Part shown: positions 8,459 through 16,964 of the stretch, piece by piece
Numbering within the stretch: position 1 is the stretch's first letter
Layout: every line of letters starts with the position of its first letter
DNA from: Lachnospiraceae bacterium
GTDB lineage: Bacteria > Bacillota > Clostridia > Lachnospirales > Lachnospiraceae
NCBI GenBank assembly: GCA_014804365.1
Contig: JAAUZX010000035.1
Location: 1 to 41,470 of the forward strand
Length of the DNA stretch: 41,470 nt
Direction: 5' to 3'
Notes under the pieces: model-generated
The model's input: only the letters and a program-made list of their open reading frames with translations
What the model was told of the DNA's origin: nothing
Databases searched by the model: none
Translations under genes and position numbers: made by a program

Positions 8459-8554
8459 ACAAGCCCTCCTGTCAGAGTCCCCGACACTATGCAGCAAGTG
8501 CATGCATCGTCTGAGCACTCATTTTCCTATCAAGTCAGTATGCTTTATATGATA

Positions 8555-8583
8555 TTTATACTACTCTTACGAATTTTTGTCAA
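8555..8583 (-). promoter_or_regulatory. Promoter of the Rrf2-family gene
   Basis: TTGACA (8578-8583), 17 bp, TATAAA (8555-8560) on the minus strand. The leader to the start codon is about 95 nt. Confidence 0.65.
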
Positions 8584-8728
8584 ATAACGTTTCTTCGGTA
8601 ATTCCGGAAATTTACTGCCGGAACTGTTAAGAAAATCTCTCCTCATTACGATATAAATATAAGAAGCGACCAAATCGTGTCGCAGGCAGGTAAACGGAAT
8701 TACGGATCACGCTAAGGAGGGCACAAAC

Positions 8729-9454
8729 ATGAACAAAGTAAACGGATACGGCGCATACCAGAACAACTACTATGATAACTCTGTACGCGGCAAAAAGAAT
8801 CAGGATAAGACATCTAAAACCAACTCCACCGGCAAAACAAACGGCACCGGCAAGACCGGAAACGCCACACAGTTAAGCAGCAAAGCCAAGGCTCTGTTGC
8901 AGGAGTTGAAGAGAACTTACAGTAATATGGACTTCATGGTTGCCGACTATGAATCCGATGAAGAAGCGGCTTCTTACCTCTCCCGCGGGATGAAGGAATA
9001 CAGCGTGCTGATCGATCCGGAAGAATTGGAGCGCATGGCGGCCGATGATGATGTTAAGCAGCAGAACATGGCACTTCTCGATGAAGCTGTCGGAAAGCTG
9101 GACGAGATAAAGGATCAGCTTGGCGATCATAAGAATGAAATAGCAAACATAGGCATTTCCATCGGTAAAGACGGTCAACTTTCCTATTTTGCAGAGTTGG
9201 AGAAATCCGGCGAGCGTCAGAAAGAATTTGTAGATCGGATTCGGGAAGGCAAGAAGGAAGCAGCCGAGAAAGCAGAAGCGGACAAAACCGGCGGCAAGCC
9301 TCACGGATATGAGTATGAGAGAAGCAAACGCACTACCGTATATGCTTCTACCGCCGAGGAACTGGTCGACAAGATTAAAAATGTGGATTGGGATAATATC
9401 AAGGAAGAAACCACCGTGCCCATGCCCGGCGATCGCTTTAGCTTTTCAATCTAA
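8729..9454 (+). CDS. DUF6033-family protein
   Basis: 241 residues, soluble, function unknown. The N-terminus is Asn/Gly/Thr/Lys-rich and low in complexity (about 1-50). Next comes the conserved segment LSSKAKALLQELKRTYSNMDFMVADYES and helical stretches, with a C-terminal TTVYASTAEELVDKIKNVDWD block. This layout fits the DUF6033 family of Clostridia as I remember it. AAGGAGGG precedes the ATG at good spacing. It is monocistronic, with a strong terminator directly downstream. There is no signal peptide or membrane segment. Confidence 0.75.
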   Translation: MNKVNGYGAYQNNYYDNSVRGKKNQDKTSKTNSTGKTNGTGKTGNATQLSSKAKALLQELKRTYSNMDFMVADYESDEEAASYLSRGMKEYSVLIDPEELERMAADDDVKQQNMALLDEAVGKLDEIKDQLGDHKNEIANIGISIGKDGQLSYFAELEKSGERQKEFVDRIREGKKEAAEKAEADKTGGKPHGYEYERSKRTTVYASTAEELVDKIKNVDWDNIKEETTVPMPGDRFSFSI

Positions 9455-9459
9455 AATAC

Positions 9460-9484
9460 AAGCGCAGGTGATTCACCTGCGCTT
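9460..9484. terminator. Intrinsic terminator after the DUF6033 gene
   Basis: AAGCGCAGGTGA and TCACCTGCGCTT form a perfect stem with an almost closed loop, followed by TATTGTTT on the plus strand. Confidence 0.85.
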
Positions 9485-9524
9485 TATTGTTTACATGATT
9501 TACATGACCGCTGCTGTCACTTTC

Positions 9525-10295
9525 TTACATGCCCATGAGTTCTTTTCTCTTGATTTCCTCGAAGAAATCATCGATCGACTTGACAATCTTAGCCGGTTCC
9601 ATTGATTTCAGCAGATACCCCTGAGGCTTTAACGCCATAACCTGCATAATGGTCTCCTTATCACCCTTATTCGTAAGCATCATGACCGGAATATCCGCAA
9701 AATCATGCTCGCTGCGGATCATCTCTAATACCTGCTTACCGTCCACGATCGGCATCTCATAATCAAGCAGCACCAGATCCGGTCTGTTGGTCGATAAATA
9801 TTTGATCGCCATAGCTCCGGAATTGGCAAGGGTTACCTGATATGACTCCTCCAGCCATCCCTTCACATTACGAAGCATGGTGCCGGAATCGTCCACCACC
9901 AGAATCTTCTTCTTATTCTGCTTGCCGTATTTCTTCTCATAACCCGTAATCGCTGACACCACTTCGCTGACATTGATGGGTCTCTGGAATTTCTGTCTGA
10001 TCAGATTCTTAGTGATCACCTTCTCTACAGTCATCAGCTCATCGATATCACCGATGGCAAAAATCGGAATATCTTCCTCAGCCGCCCTATCCTTAATGTA
10101 ATTGAGTGCCTGCTGCTCCTCACCCATCTTCTCATCCACATAGAGCAGGATGATACCGATCTGCTCCTCGATCTGATTAATGGCATCAATGTCCGCTTTG
10201 ACCGTGATCACTTCGTAATCCGATCTCTCAAACCGATCTTTCAATGACAAAATAAGATAACTCTGAATCTGTGAGATAATCACTACATTCTGCAT
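9525..10295 (-). CDS. Orphan response regulator with two receiver-like domains
   Basis: 256 residues; the start is the ATG preceded by GGGGAG, 21 bp inside the longest frame. The N-terminal half (about 1-115) has receiver-like alternation but lacks the acidic pair and phospho-acceptor pattern, so it is probably a degenerate receiver. The second half (about 130-250) is a complete receiver: VVDDS at 133-137, Asp178 in LLDYEMP, the MLTNK threonine and LLKS lysine. There is no DNA-binding or enzymatic output domain, so it likely acts by protein contact. No kinase is adjacent; the hybrid kinase at 6092-7909 could be a partner, but that is only proximity. Confidence 0.85.
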   Translation of the reverse strand: MQNVVIISQIQSYLILSLKDRFERSDYEVITVKADIDAINQIEEQIGIILLYVDEKMGEEQQALNYIKDRAAEEDIPIFAIGDIDELMTVEKVITKNLIRQKFQRPINVSEVVSAITGYEKKYGKQNKKKILVVDDSGTMLRNVKGWLEESYQVTLANSGAMAIKYLSTNRPDLVLLDYEMPIVDGKQVLEMIRSEHDFADIPVMMLTNKGDKETIMQVMALKPQGYLLKSMEPAKIVKSIDDFFEEIKRKELMGM

Positions 10296-10368
10296 ATTAT
10301 CACTCCCCGCTTCCATCTATGTATGTACTATATCGGGCACACGACCTTCTCCTTAAACATACGCTTTT

Positions 10369-10397
10369 ATTATAACAAATTACTTCCTCATTTGCAA
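10369..10397 (-). promoter_or_regulatory. Promoter of the response regulator
   Basis: TTGCAA (10392-10397), 17 bp, TATAAT (10369-10374) on the minus strand. Confidence 0.65.
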
Positions 10398-10448
10398 TGC
10401 TAAACCAGATTTTCTGTCATCTGAAAAAACTCTTACTGAAAAAAACTC

Positions 10449-11774
10449 TTACTTCTTGTACTTCCTATAATACCATATTCCCGTCAGATCCGCCAGAATC
10501 CAACCGATCGGTACCGACATCCAGATCCCCGTCACGCCGATCTGCTCCATAGAGGACAGCGCATACGCCAACAGAACGCGCGTTCCTAAGGACACCACTG
10601 TCAACACCACGGAAATGCCTGCCTTGTGGATCGCACGATAATAACCGTAGAATAGAAACAACAGCCCGATGCCGAAATAGAAAGCGCCTTCGATGCGAAG
10701 ATATCCCGCGCCCACGGCAATCGCTTCCGCACTTTCCTCACTCAAAAACAGTCCCATAAGCTGCTCTGAGAACAAAACCACAAGAGACGAAATGACAAGA
10801 CAGAATACGAACGCGCCTGCCACCGCATCCCTCATCCCCCGCCTGATCCGCTCAGTCTTACCTGCTCCGTAGTTCTGTGCCACATAGGTAGAAAAAGCAT
10901 TGCCGAAGTCCTGCACCGGTGCGTATGCAAAAGAATCGATCTTCACCGCTGCCGCGAAAGCCGCCATCACTACGGGACCAAAACTGTTCACCAGTCCCTG
11001 CACCATCAAAATACCGAAATTCATGATGGACTGCTGCAGACAAGTAAGTGTTGAGAGTCCGATCAGCTCTTTAAAAATCTGTACATTCCATGAGCGGTTC
11101 TCTCTGCTGACTCTAAGCTCCGGATATTTAGCTCCGTAATATACGACGATACCGATCCCCGCCAGATACTGCGCAAAAACCGTAGCCGCCGCTGCGCCGC
11201 CCACACCCCACTGAAAACCTCTGATAAAAAGAAGATCCAGCACAATATTCGTTATGGCGGATATCCCCAGAAAAAGAAGTGGTATCACGGAATTGCCCAC
11301 CGCACGCAGCAGATTCGCTACAAAATTATAGAGAAAAACAGCGACAATACCCCCGAAGATCCACACCAAATATTCCCGCATGAGCGGTGCCACCATATCC
11401 GGCACTCGTAAGAATATGAGTATCCCCTCCATCGCCGCATAGACGACAATATTCAGTACAAGCGTCACACTGCCGATCGCAATAAACGCCGTGAAAATGC
11501 CCTTTTCCAGCCTATCCCTGTCCTTCGCCCCGAACTGTATGGAGAAGAAAGCGCTGCTGCCCATGCACAGCCCGATCAGGATCGATGTGATGAACACCAT
11601 CAGGGCATAGGAGGACCCCACCGCCGCCAGCGCATTTTCTCCCAGATAACGCCCCACGATCAATGTATCCGCAATGTTATACATCTGCTGAAGCAGATTC
11701 CCCACCATGATGGGGAATGCAAACTTCAACAGCTTCTCCATGATATTTCCTTCTGTTAAATCATGACCCTGCAT
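10449..11774 (-). CDS. MATE-family multidrug/sodium efflux protein
   Basis: 441 residues with about 12 membrane segments in two six-helix halves. The N-terminus (LLKFAFPIMVGNLLQQMYNIADTLIVGR) is typical of the DinF/NorM-like clostridial branch: the first helix carries a Pro and the next a conserved Q-x-Y-N-x-x-D. The family exports cationic or amphipathic compounds with Na+ or H+ as driving ion; the substrate here is unknown. It starts only 17 bp after the glutamine synthetase stop, so the two are likely cotranscribed. The ribosome binding site is weak (AGAGAG). Confidence 0.9.
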   Translation of the reverse strand: MQGHDLTEGNIMEKLLKFAFPIMVGNLLQQMYNIADTLIVGRYLGENALAAVGSSYALMVFITSILIGLCMGSSAFFSIQFGAKDRDRLEKGIFTAFIAIGSVTLVLNIVVYAAMEGILIFLRVPDMVAPLMREYLVWIFGGIVAVFLYNFVANLLRAVGNSVIPLLFLGISAITNIVLDLLFIRGFQWGVGGAAAATVFAQYLAGIGIVVYYGAKYPELRVSRENRSWNVQIFKELIGLSTLTCLQQSIMNFGILMVQGLVNSFGPVVMAAFAAAVKIDSFAYAPVQDFGNAFSTYVAQNYGAGKTERIRRGMRDAVAGAFVFCLVISSLVVLFSEQLMGLFLSEESAEAIAVGAGYLRIEGAFYFGIGLLFLFYGYYRAIHKAGISVVLTVVSLGTRVLLAYALSSMEQIGVTGIWMSVPIGWILADLTGIWYYRKYKK

Positions 11775-11791
11775 TACTTACTCTCTTTTTA

Positions 11792-13228
11792 TTACAAGTC
11801 ATAGTACATTTTAAATTCGGCCGGATTGGGAATCTGCTCCATCTTCTTAAGCTCCGCACGCTTGCGCGCTACCCAGATATCAATCAGCCTCTGCGGGAAC
11901 ACACCGCCCTTGGTCAGATACTCATGATCCTGCTCTAATGCGTCGAGCGCCTCTCCCAGAGATTTCGGCAATCCTTTGATCTTCTTCTGCTCCTCCTCAG
12001 ACAACGTATAGAGATTGAAATCGTAAGGTCCCCATCCGTTGGCTTCCGGATCGATCTGATTCTCGATGCCGTCCAGACCTGCCATCAGTATCGCTGCATA
12101 GGCATAATACGGATTCGCCGTAGCATCGGGATTGCGCAGCTCAAACCGCTTCGCCTTCGGAGACTTGGCATAAGCAGGAATCCGGATCACCGCACTGCGG
12201 TTGGAAGTCGCGTAACCGACCGTAACCGGCGCCTCGAATCCCGGCACAAGACGCTTGAATGAGTTGGTGGACGGATTTGTAAATGCACATAAAGACGCGA
12301 TGTGCTTTAACAGTCCGCCAATAAAATAGTGTGCCGTACGGCTCAATCCCGAATAACCGTCCGCATCATAGAACAAAGGCTGTCCATCCTTTAACAGCAG
12401 CATATGTACATGCAGACCGCTGCCCGCTTCCTGATAGATCGGCTTAGGCATAAATGTGGCCGTCTTGCCCACACTTGCCGCCAGATTCTTAATAATATAT
12501 TTGACGATCATAGTATTATCCGCCATGGCAGGCATATCCGCCAGCTCTACCTCAATCTCCATCTGTCCGGGACCGCCTACCTCATGATGATGATATTTCA
12601 CACGGATTCCCCAGTCTTCCATCATCATGCACATACGGCTTCTTAAGTCATACCCCACATCCTGCGGCGCCGCCACATGATAACCGCCCTTATAAGGCAC
12701 TTCATAACCGTTATTGCCCGGATTGTACGGATCCATCGTACAGTTCCAGTCCGCCTGTCTGGTATCGATCCGATAACCGCAGCGCTCCGGCGAAACCTCA
12801 TAACGGGCACTGTCAAGCAGATAGAACTCGAACTCCGGTCCGATAATCATCTGATCCGCGATACCGCTGTCTTTCATGTACTCTATCGCCCGCAGACTCA
12901 CATTCTTCGGATACTGATCGAAAGGTTTGTTCTCCCCCTCGCCAATCGTGCACACATTGCCGCACATCGTCAGTGTAGGCACTGTCGCAAACGGATCCAC
13001 ATACGCGGTATCCGGATCCGGCAGAAATACCATATCACTCTTCTCGATAGGTGCATACCCGTAGTTGGAGCCGTCGAATCCGATCCCGTAAGTAAACGTA
13101 TCCTCACAAAACCGCTCCACCGGAATGGTGATGTGACGCCACCGCCCGTCGATATCCGTCATCTTAAAATCGATCATGCGGATCTGCTTCTCTTCGCACA
13201 GCTTCAGAATTGCTTCACTTCTGTTCAT
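11792..13228 (-). CDS. glnA: Glutamine synthetase, type I
   Basis: 478 residues, longer than the usual 440-470 for bacterial GSI. It makes glutamine from glutamate, ammonia and ATP in the cytoplasm as a dodecamer. The N-terminal beta-grasp domain (about 15-105) is followed by the catalytic barrel: GPEFEFYLLDS, then GGPGQMEIEV, the glutamate-binding loop NPSTNSFKRLVPGFEAP, and SNRSAVIRIP and KRFELRNPDATANPY. Tyr407 in NLYTLSEEE is placed like the adenylylated tyrosine of enterobacterial enzymes, though I see no adenylyltransferase and do not claim modification. AAAGGAG precedes the ATG. The gene heads a two-gene unit with the MATE exporter. Confidence 0.95.
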   Translation of the reverse strand: MNRSEAILKLCEEKQIRMIDFKMTDIDGRWRHITIPVERFCEDTFTYGIGFDGSNYGYAPIEKSDMVFLPDPDTAYVDPFATVPTLTMCGNVCTIGEGENKPFDQYPKNVSLRAIEYMKDSGIADQMIIGPEFEFYLLDSARYEVSPERCGYRIDTRQADWNCTMDPYNPGNNGYEVPYKGGYHVAAPQDVGYDLRSRMCMMMEDWGIRVKYHHHEVGGPGQMEIEVELADMPAMADNTMIVKYIIKNLAASVGKTATFMPKPIYQEAGSGLHVHMLLLKDGQPLFYDADGYSGLSRTAHYFIGGLLKHIASLCAFTNPSTNSFKRLVPGFEAPVTVGYATSNRSAVIRIPAYAKSPKAKRFELRNPDATANPYYAYAAILMAGLDGIENQIDPEANGWGPYDFNLYTLSEEEQKKIKGLPKSLGEALDALEQDHEYLTKGGVFPQRLIDIWVARKRAELKKMEQIPNPAEFKMYYDL

Positions 13229-13422
13229 AACCCCTGCTCCTTTCCTGTTTCCCCTAGTGTATACGTCAGCCCGGTGTATCCTGTCATTTCCAGATACCCG
13301 AATCTGTTTGATTACCTTAGTATAACATACGGGAGCAGGTTAGTGCATTATATTTTTGTAGATATATTTATCTTATTTCGCTTACTTTTTCCATAAAGAA
13401 ACAGATATGAAAAAAGACAAAC

Positions 13423-13445
13423 AGGGTCACCGATTTTTCGGTAAC
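13423..13445 (-). terminator. Terminator overlapping the phosphoesterase stop codon
   Basis: On the minus strand GGTTACCGA-AAAA-TCGGTGACC forms a 9-bp stem with one G-U pair; a T run follows about 8 nt later. The stop codon TGA lies inside the stem. Confidence 0.5.
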
Positions 13446-14236
13446 CCCATTTTATCTACAACACCGTCCGCACTCACGCCGGGATGGGTGAGATAAAGCC
13501 GGCAGATCTGCTCTGTCAGTTCCTCGCTGATTCCGTTCTTTACCGCAATCTCTCCGACGGATCGTCTCCTGTTCGTATCGCGCATGACCGCCTTGACAAC
13601 CCTCTTCATGTCAAGCGTGGCGATTTCCTGTTCCAATGTAACTTTCTCTGTTCCTGCTCTGTCTGCTTTTGACCCTGCCGCTTCAGTTCCGTTTGTTTTG
13701 ATGCCGTCCGCCATACCATGGTCTAACTCTGCACCGTTTGATTTTGCACCGTCTGCCTTCACCGCACCGGCCGGATGCGCTATTTCGACCTTCTCTACCT
13801 TATATGCACCATCGTCCCCGACTGCAAGAACCGCAAAAGTGATAGGCTGCGTAAACCGTCTCGGTCCGCAGCTCCCCGGATTGAGCAGAAGCCGTCCGCC
13901 CTCCTGCTTCTCTTCATATTTATGGGAATGACCGTAGACAATAATATCGACATCCTTTAGGTCTTCTTTCCTTTTCGGAATATACTTTTTATTGTGTACC
14001 ATAAAAAAGCCGATTCCACACAGACTGAATGAGAGTGTCTCCGGCAGTTCCTTCGCCCATTCTTTATCATTGTTCCCCCGCACGACATAAGTCGGCGCGA
14101 TCCTGTTCAGTTTGTCCAAAATTTCCGGCTTGTTAATATCTCCGCCGTGCAGGATTGCCTCACAGCCCTGCAAAGTTTCCTCCACCTCCGGTCGAAGCAA
14201 TCCGTGGGTGTCTGAAATGATTCCTATCCTGTGCAT
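13427..14236 (-). CDS. YfcE/MJ0936-type metallophosphoesterase with an added C-terminal helical domain
   Basis: 269 residues. The first 155 or so are a complete small phosphodiesterase: SDTHG at 8-12, HGGD near 29-33, RGNND near 54-58, VHNKK, and YGHSHK near 100-105, all dinuclear metal ligands. Then follows a degenerate Ala/Asp/Gly/Asn/Thr-rich linker (about 157-205, with ADGAKSNGAE and ADGIKTNGTE units) and a C-terminal helical part (about 215-269) with RRRSVGEIAVKNGISEELTEQI, which looks like a helix-turn-helix. YfcE-type enzymes normally end at 155-185 residues, so this is an extended or fused form. Substrates in the family are small phosphodiesters; the one used here is unknown. The gene has its own promoter. 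Confidence 0.88.
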   Translation of the reverse strand: MHRIGIISDTHGLLRPEVEETLQGCEAILHGGDINKPEILDKLNRIAPTYVVRGNNDKEWAKELPETLSFSLCGIGFFMVHNKKYIPKRKEDLKDVDIIVYGHSHKYEEKQEGGRLLLNPGSCGPRRFTQPITFAVLAVGDDGAYKVEKVEIAHPAGAVKADGAKSNGAELDHGMADGIKTNGTEAAGSKADRAGTEKVTLEQEIATLDMKRVVKAVMRDTNRRRSVGEIAVKNGISEELTEQICRLYLTHPGVSADGVVDKMGLPKNR

Positions 14237-14285
14237 GTTGTCTACTCCGTTTATTTTTACTCAAACCCAATAGCTATTGTAACAT

Positions 14286-14313
14286 ATTATAATGCCGTTT
14301 ACTATTTTGACAA
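14286..14313 (-). promoter_or_regulatory. Promoter of the phosphoesterase gene
   Basis: TTGTCA (14308-14313), 16 bp, TATAAT (14286-14291) on the minus strand, about 50 nt before the ATG. Confidence 0.55.
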
Positions 14314-14330
14314 CACCACCTTTTAATCTC

Positions 14331-15434
14331 TTATTTTCCTGTCAATTCCGACAATGGCTTGAACGTATATCCCATCTCCTCCCATTTGGTCAAAAGCTCA
14401 TCCAGAATCTCCCCGTTGGTAGAAGATGTGTTATGTAAAAGTACAACAGCGCCCGGATGTACCCGCGTCGTAAGCTTATCAAACGCCTCCTCATGACTTG
14501 GCTGCTTATCCTGGTCCCAGTCCACATAAGCCAGACTCCAGAATATGGTTTTATATCCTAGCTCATACGCCATTTTCAGATTATCCGCATTGCACTTGCC
14601 CTGCGGCGGACGATAGTAGGCGGAAAGCTCTGCTCCTGTGATCTCCTGAAACAGATTCGCCACATCGTCCAGTTCTTTCCGGAATGTCTCTTCATCGGAT
14701 ATCGTCGGCATATCAAGATGATGGTAAGTATGATTGCCTACGGCATGTCCATCCGTTACCATGCGCTTTGCCATCTCAGGCGCTGTCTCCAGGAAATGTC
14801 CTACCACGAAAAAGGTTGCCTTCACATCATGCTTCTTCAGCGCATCCAGAATCGGCTCCGTATTGCCGTTCTCATATCCGCAGTCAAAAGTAAGATAGAT
14901 CACCTTCTCACTGTCGGCGCCGACATAATAGGCGTCATACCATGCCAGATCCTGTGCGGAAGCGTTGCCCCCGGGCTGCGTGCCGGGTTCTCCGAAAGAA
15001 AGTCCCCAATCCTCCGAAGCAAGTGCAAGTTCCCAGCCTTCCGGCGGCTCCTTCTTCTCTGTTTTTTCATCCCCGCTCATAGTTTCATCATTGTCTGGCA
15101 ATGTCTGTGCAGTGCTTTGTTCTGACTGCGCTTGAAAATTAATTTCCATTGACTGTGCCTGCCGATCTGTCTCTGTTGATCCACTATCTCCTGTGCCGGA
15201 CGGCTCTACGCCAGATTGCTCCTCATTTGTCTGCTCCGCGCTTAATCGTTCCGTATCGGTCGGCTCTGTACCCGCTTCCTCTCGAATTTTTTTTACCGAT
15301 ACTTCCGTTTCCCTCTTCGCCGCATTCTGACATCCCGACAAAACCGTCGTTGTCATAGCCGCCAAAATAAAAACTGCCGATACAACAGCAGTCCTTCCCA
15401 TTATCTTCCTTCCGCTACTCTCTTGGTTCCTCAT
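14331..15434 (-). CDS. pdaA: PdaA-like polysaccharide (peptidoglycan) deacetylase lipoprotein
   Basis: 367 residues from the second ATG, chosen because AGGAG lies 9 nt before it and abuts the first ATG at 15443. The N-terminus is a lipoprotein signal ending LSGC (Cys35), so the enzyme is probably anchored on the outer face of the membrane. A Ser/Thr/Glu/Gln-rich spacer (about 36-130) leads to a NodB-type domain: YLTFDCGYENG with the catalytic Asp, GNHTYHHLDMP with the two metal histidines, YRPPQGK, and LLHNTSSTNGE. The FDxGYENG form and the WSLAYVDW segment match the PdaA branch, which deacetylates muramic acid residues to start muramic-lactam formation in spore cortex. The symbol rests on this likeness; other clostridial paralogues exist. 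Confidence 0.85.
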   Translation of the reverse strand: MRNQESSGRKIMGRTAVVSAVFILAAMTTTVLSGCQNAAKRETEVSVKKIREEAGTEPTDTERLSAEQTNEEQSGVEPSGTGDSGSTETDRQAQSMEINFQAQSEQSTAQTLPDNDETMSGDEKTEKKEPPEGWELALASEDWGLSFGEPGTQPGGNASAQDLAWYDAYYVGADSEKVIYLTFDCGYENGNTEPILDALKKHDVKATFFVVGHFLETAPEMAKRMVTDGHAVGNHTYHHLDMPTISDEETFRKELDDVANLFQEITGAELSAYYRPPQGKCNADNLKMAYELGYKTIFWSLAYVDWDQDKQPSHEEAFDKLTTRVHPGAVVLLHNTSSTNGEILDELLTKWEEMGYTFKPLSELTGK

Positions 15435-15764
15435 GATGCGCATCTCCTGTCTCCCGCTAACGCTTATTTTATCATCTGAACTCGCAAACTCGCGCTTTCA
15501 GCGCTCTATGTCCAATTTCATCGGACGTTTGCTCGTTATAACCACATGAAAAGCAAATGCCTGCTCCGCAGTCGCTTGTTTTTCCTCTGCGATTTTATAT
15601 TATAAAATACGTCTGCATCGAAATTGCATCATATATGCATCAAAGTTGCATCATCTCGCGGCAGTCAGCCATAATATCTGATTTCTCCAAACTGCGCATA
15701 CCATTTGTTGATTATCATATTACTATTTACTTCAATTCCCCTCGGTCTCCTTCTGCGGCTCATT
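15435..15764. other. Intergenic region between the deacetylase and the glycerol operon
   Basis: 330 bp without a gene. It contains a small GCGCT/AGCGC hairpin near 15494-15506, an AT-rich stretch near 15592-15608, and the phased TGCATC repeats listed separately. I could not place a convincing promoter for the deacetylase. Confidence 0.5.
15614..15652. repeat. Four TGCATC hexamers at exact 11-bp spacing
   Basis: TGCATC occurs at 15614, 15625, 15636 and 15647, with variable 5-bp AT-rich spacers between copies. All face the same way, so they lie on one side of the helix. This suits cooperative binding of a regulator, about 180 bp upstream of the deacetylase start. No factor is known to me for this motif. 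Confidence 0.7.
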
Positions 15765-16412
15765 CTACTCGATCCTGATTCTCTCCGCCGTCTTCAACAA
15801 AAAGCAGGTGCCCTGATACTGCCCTGCCTCGTACAATTTCACCGCAATCTCCCGCATCCGCTGATCCAGTCTGTGATAGCAGACCCGATTCTCCCAGGGA
15901 AGCCCCGTGACATATTCTCTCTGACGCTCATTTAACGTCTGCATCGCCGCCTTAAACTTCTCCGTATCACTCCTGCTCCACAATCCGAAGTCACAGGAAA
16001 GATACGCATTTTCACAGCCGTTTCGGTCACTCAGGCCTGCCAGATACTCCGCCGGACTTCCGTCCCTTTCTCTGCGATAGGTTCTTTCTTTCCATTGGAT
16101 TACTTCCGTATCTTTTCCCCCGGCCTGCACAAGGCGGAAGCTGGTTCTGCCGTATTTATCATGCTCTACCGTATATTCTGTCTTTCTTTGCCCGTTCCCG
16201 CTGCCCGGCTCCTGCGTGAGCACCACTTTCGTGTCAAGCAGCCTCTGCCAGACCGCCGCGCGCACTCTCTCGTAAGGCGTCGGATAGGTCAGCTTCTCGC
16301 TAATCTGCTTGACGGTATATCCCAAATCTGCCAGATGGCGGATTGCACCACCACTGGCAGATTCAAAAGTAAAGTCGGACAATGCATTTCTGAAAAAATC
16401 CTGTTCTGACAT
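15765..16412 (-). CDS. Hypothetical protein at the end of the glycerol operon
   Basis: 215 residues, family not recognised, soluble. The N-terminal part (about 20-60) contains HLADLGYTVKQISEKLTYP, which reads like a helix-turn-helix. The middle is rich in charged residues and beta-prone (RKTEYTVEHDKYGRTSFRLV), with a helical C-terminus (LNERQREYVTGLPW, LDQRMREIAVKLYEAGQY). It starts 35 bp after the DUF1667 stop in the same direction, so it is probably cotranscribed with the glycerol genes. It could be a regulator, but that is inference from the helix-turn-helix look only. Confidence 0.72.
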   Translation of the reverse strand: MSEQDFFRNALSDFTFESASGGAIRHLADLGYTVKQISEKLTYPTPYERVRAAVWQRLLDTKVVLTQEPGSGNGQRKTEYTVEHDKYGRTSFRLVQAGGKDTEVIQWKERTYRRERDGSPAEYLAGLSDRNGCENAYLSCDFGLWSRSDTEKFKAAMQTLNERQREYVTGLPWENRVCYHRLDQRMREIAVKLYEAGQYQGTCFLLKTAERIRIE

Positions 16413-16447
16413 TATACCCTGCTTTCCTCAGAAAAAGTTCCGTTTTA

Positions 16448-16807
16448 TTACACGACATTTCTCGTAGCAACAACATCGATGCCCGTACCTGCCACATCAG
16501 AAACAATCACATCCCCGATGTGAACCGGTGCCTGCACCTCCACATCCTTCAGTGCCTTGACACACTCAAATATCTTCCCTTTCGGGATATCCTGCTTCGT
16601 CTTGACGGATACCATATCCGCCCCGCCTCCGGTTACTTTCACCGTCGAAGTCACGATTCTGGTTGGATTCGTAACTTCCTTGCGGCCGTAAGTATCGCCT
16701 CTTTTACATGTATTGCCGCTTACGCTTACTACCTCATCCCCGTCCATCTCAACAGTCAGGGGGCATCCCATCGGGCAGTTAATACAGATTAAATTTCTGA
16801 CTTCCAT
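16448..16807 (-). CDS. DUF1667 protein, small subunit of an anaerobic glycerol-3-phosphate dehydrogenase set
   Basis: 119 residues from the ATG preceded by GAGGAA, 24 bp inside the longest frame. The N-terminus has CINCPMGCPLTVEMDG and a fourth cysteine in GNTCKRG (C-x2-C-x3-C...C), which suggests an Fe-S centre. The rest is the compact DUF1667 fold with TNPTRIVTSTVKV and KIFECVKAL. In Clostridia this family is almost always encoded next to GlpA-like and FAD/NAD oxidoreductase genes, as here, and is thought to work as a small electron-transfer subunit in place of GlpC. The biochemical role is inferred from context. Confidence 0.85.
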   Translation of the reverse strand: MEVRNLICINCPMGCPLTVEMDGDEVVSVSGNTCKRGDTYGRKEVTNPTRIVTSTVKVTGGGADMVSVKTKQDIPKGKIFECVKALKDVEVQAPVHIGDVIVSDVAGTGIDVVATRNVV

Positions 16808-16964
16808 ATTATTCCTCATTTCTTCACACATTATTTTGTTAATTCTTCCAAATCTGATCGGATATATTCCATGCTTCCTGTCTTCTCGAATTCCGATCCA
16901 TCATGCCAAAGCTGCTTATGCGCTTACGGCTTATGTCTGTTTTATTTTTGTATACTCTTTCATG

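Noticed and set aside
15614..15652. CRISPR array or plasmid iterons
   Set aside because: The units are only 6 bp with 5-bp spacers and there are no cas or rep genes; a regulator array fits better.
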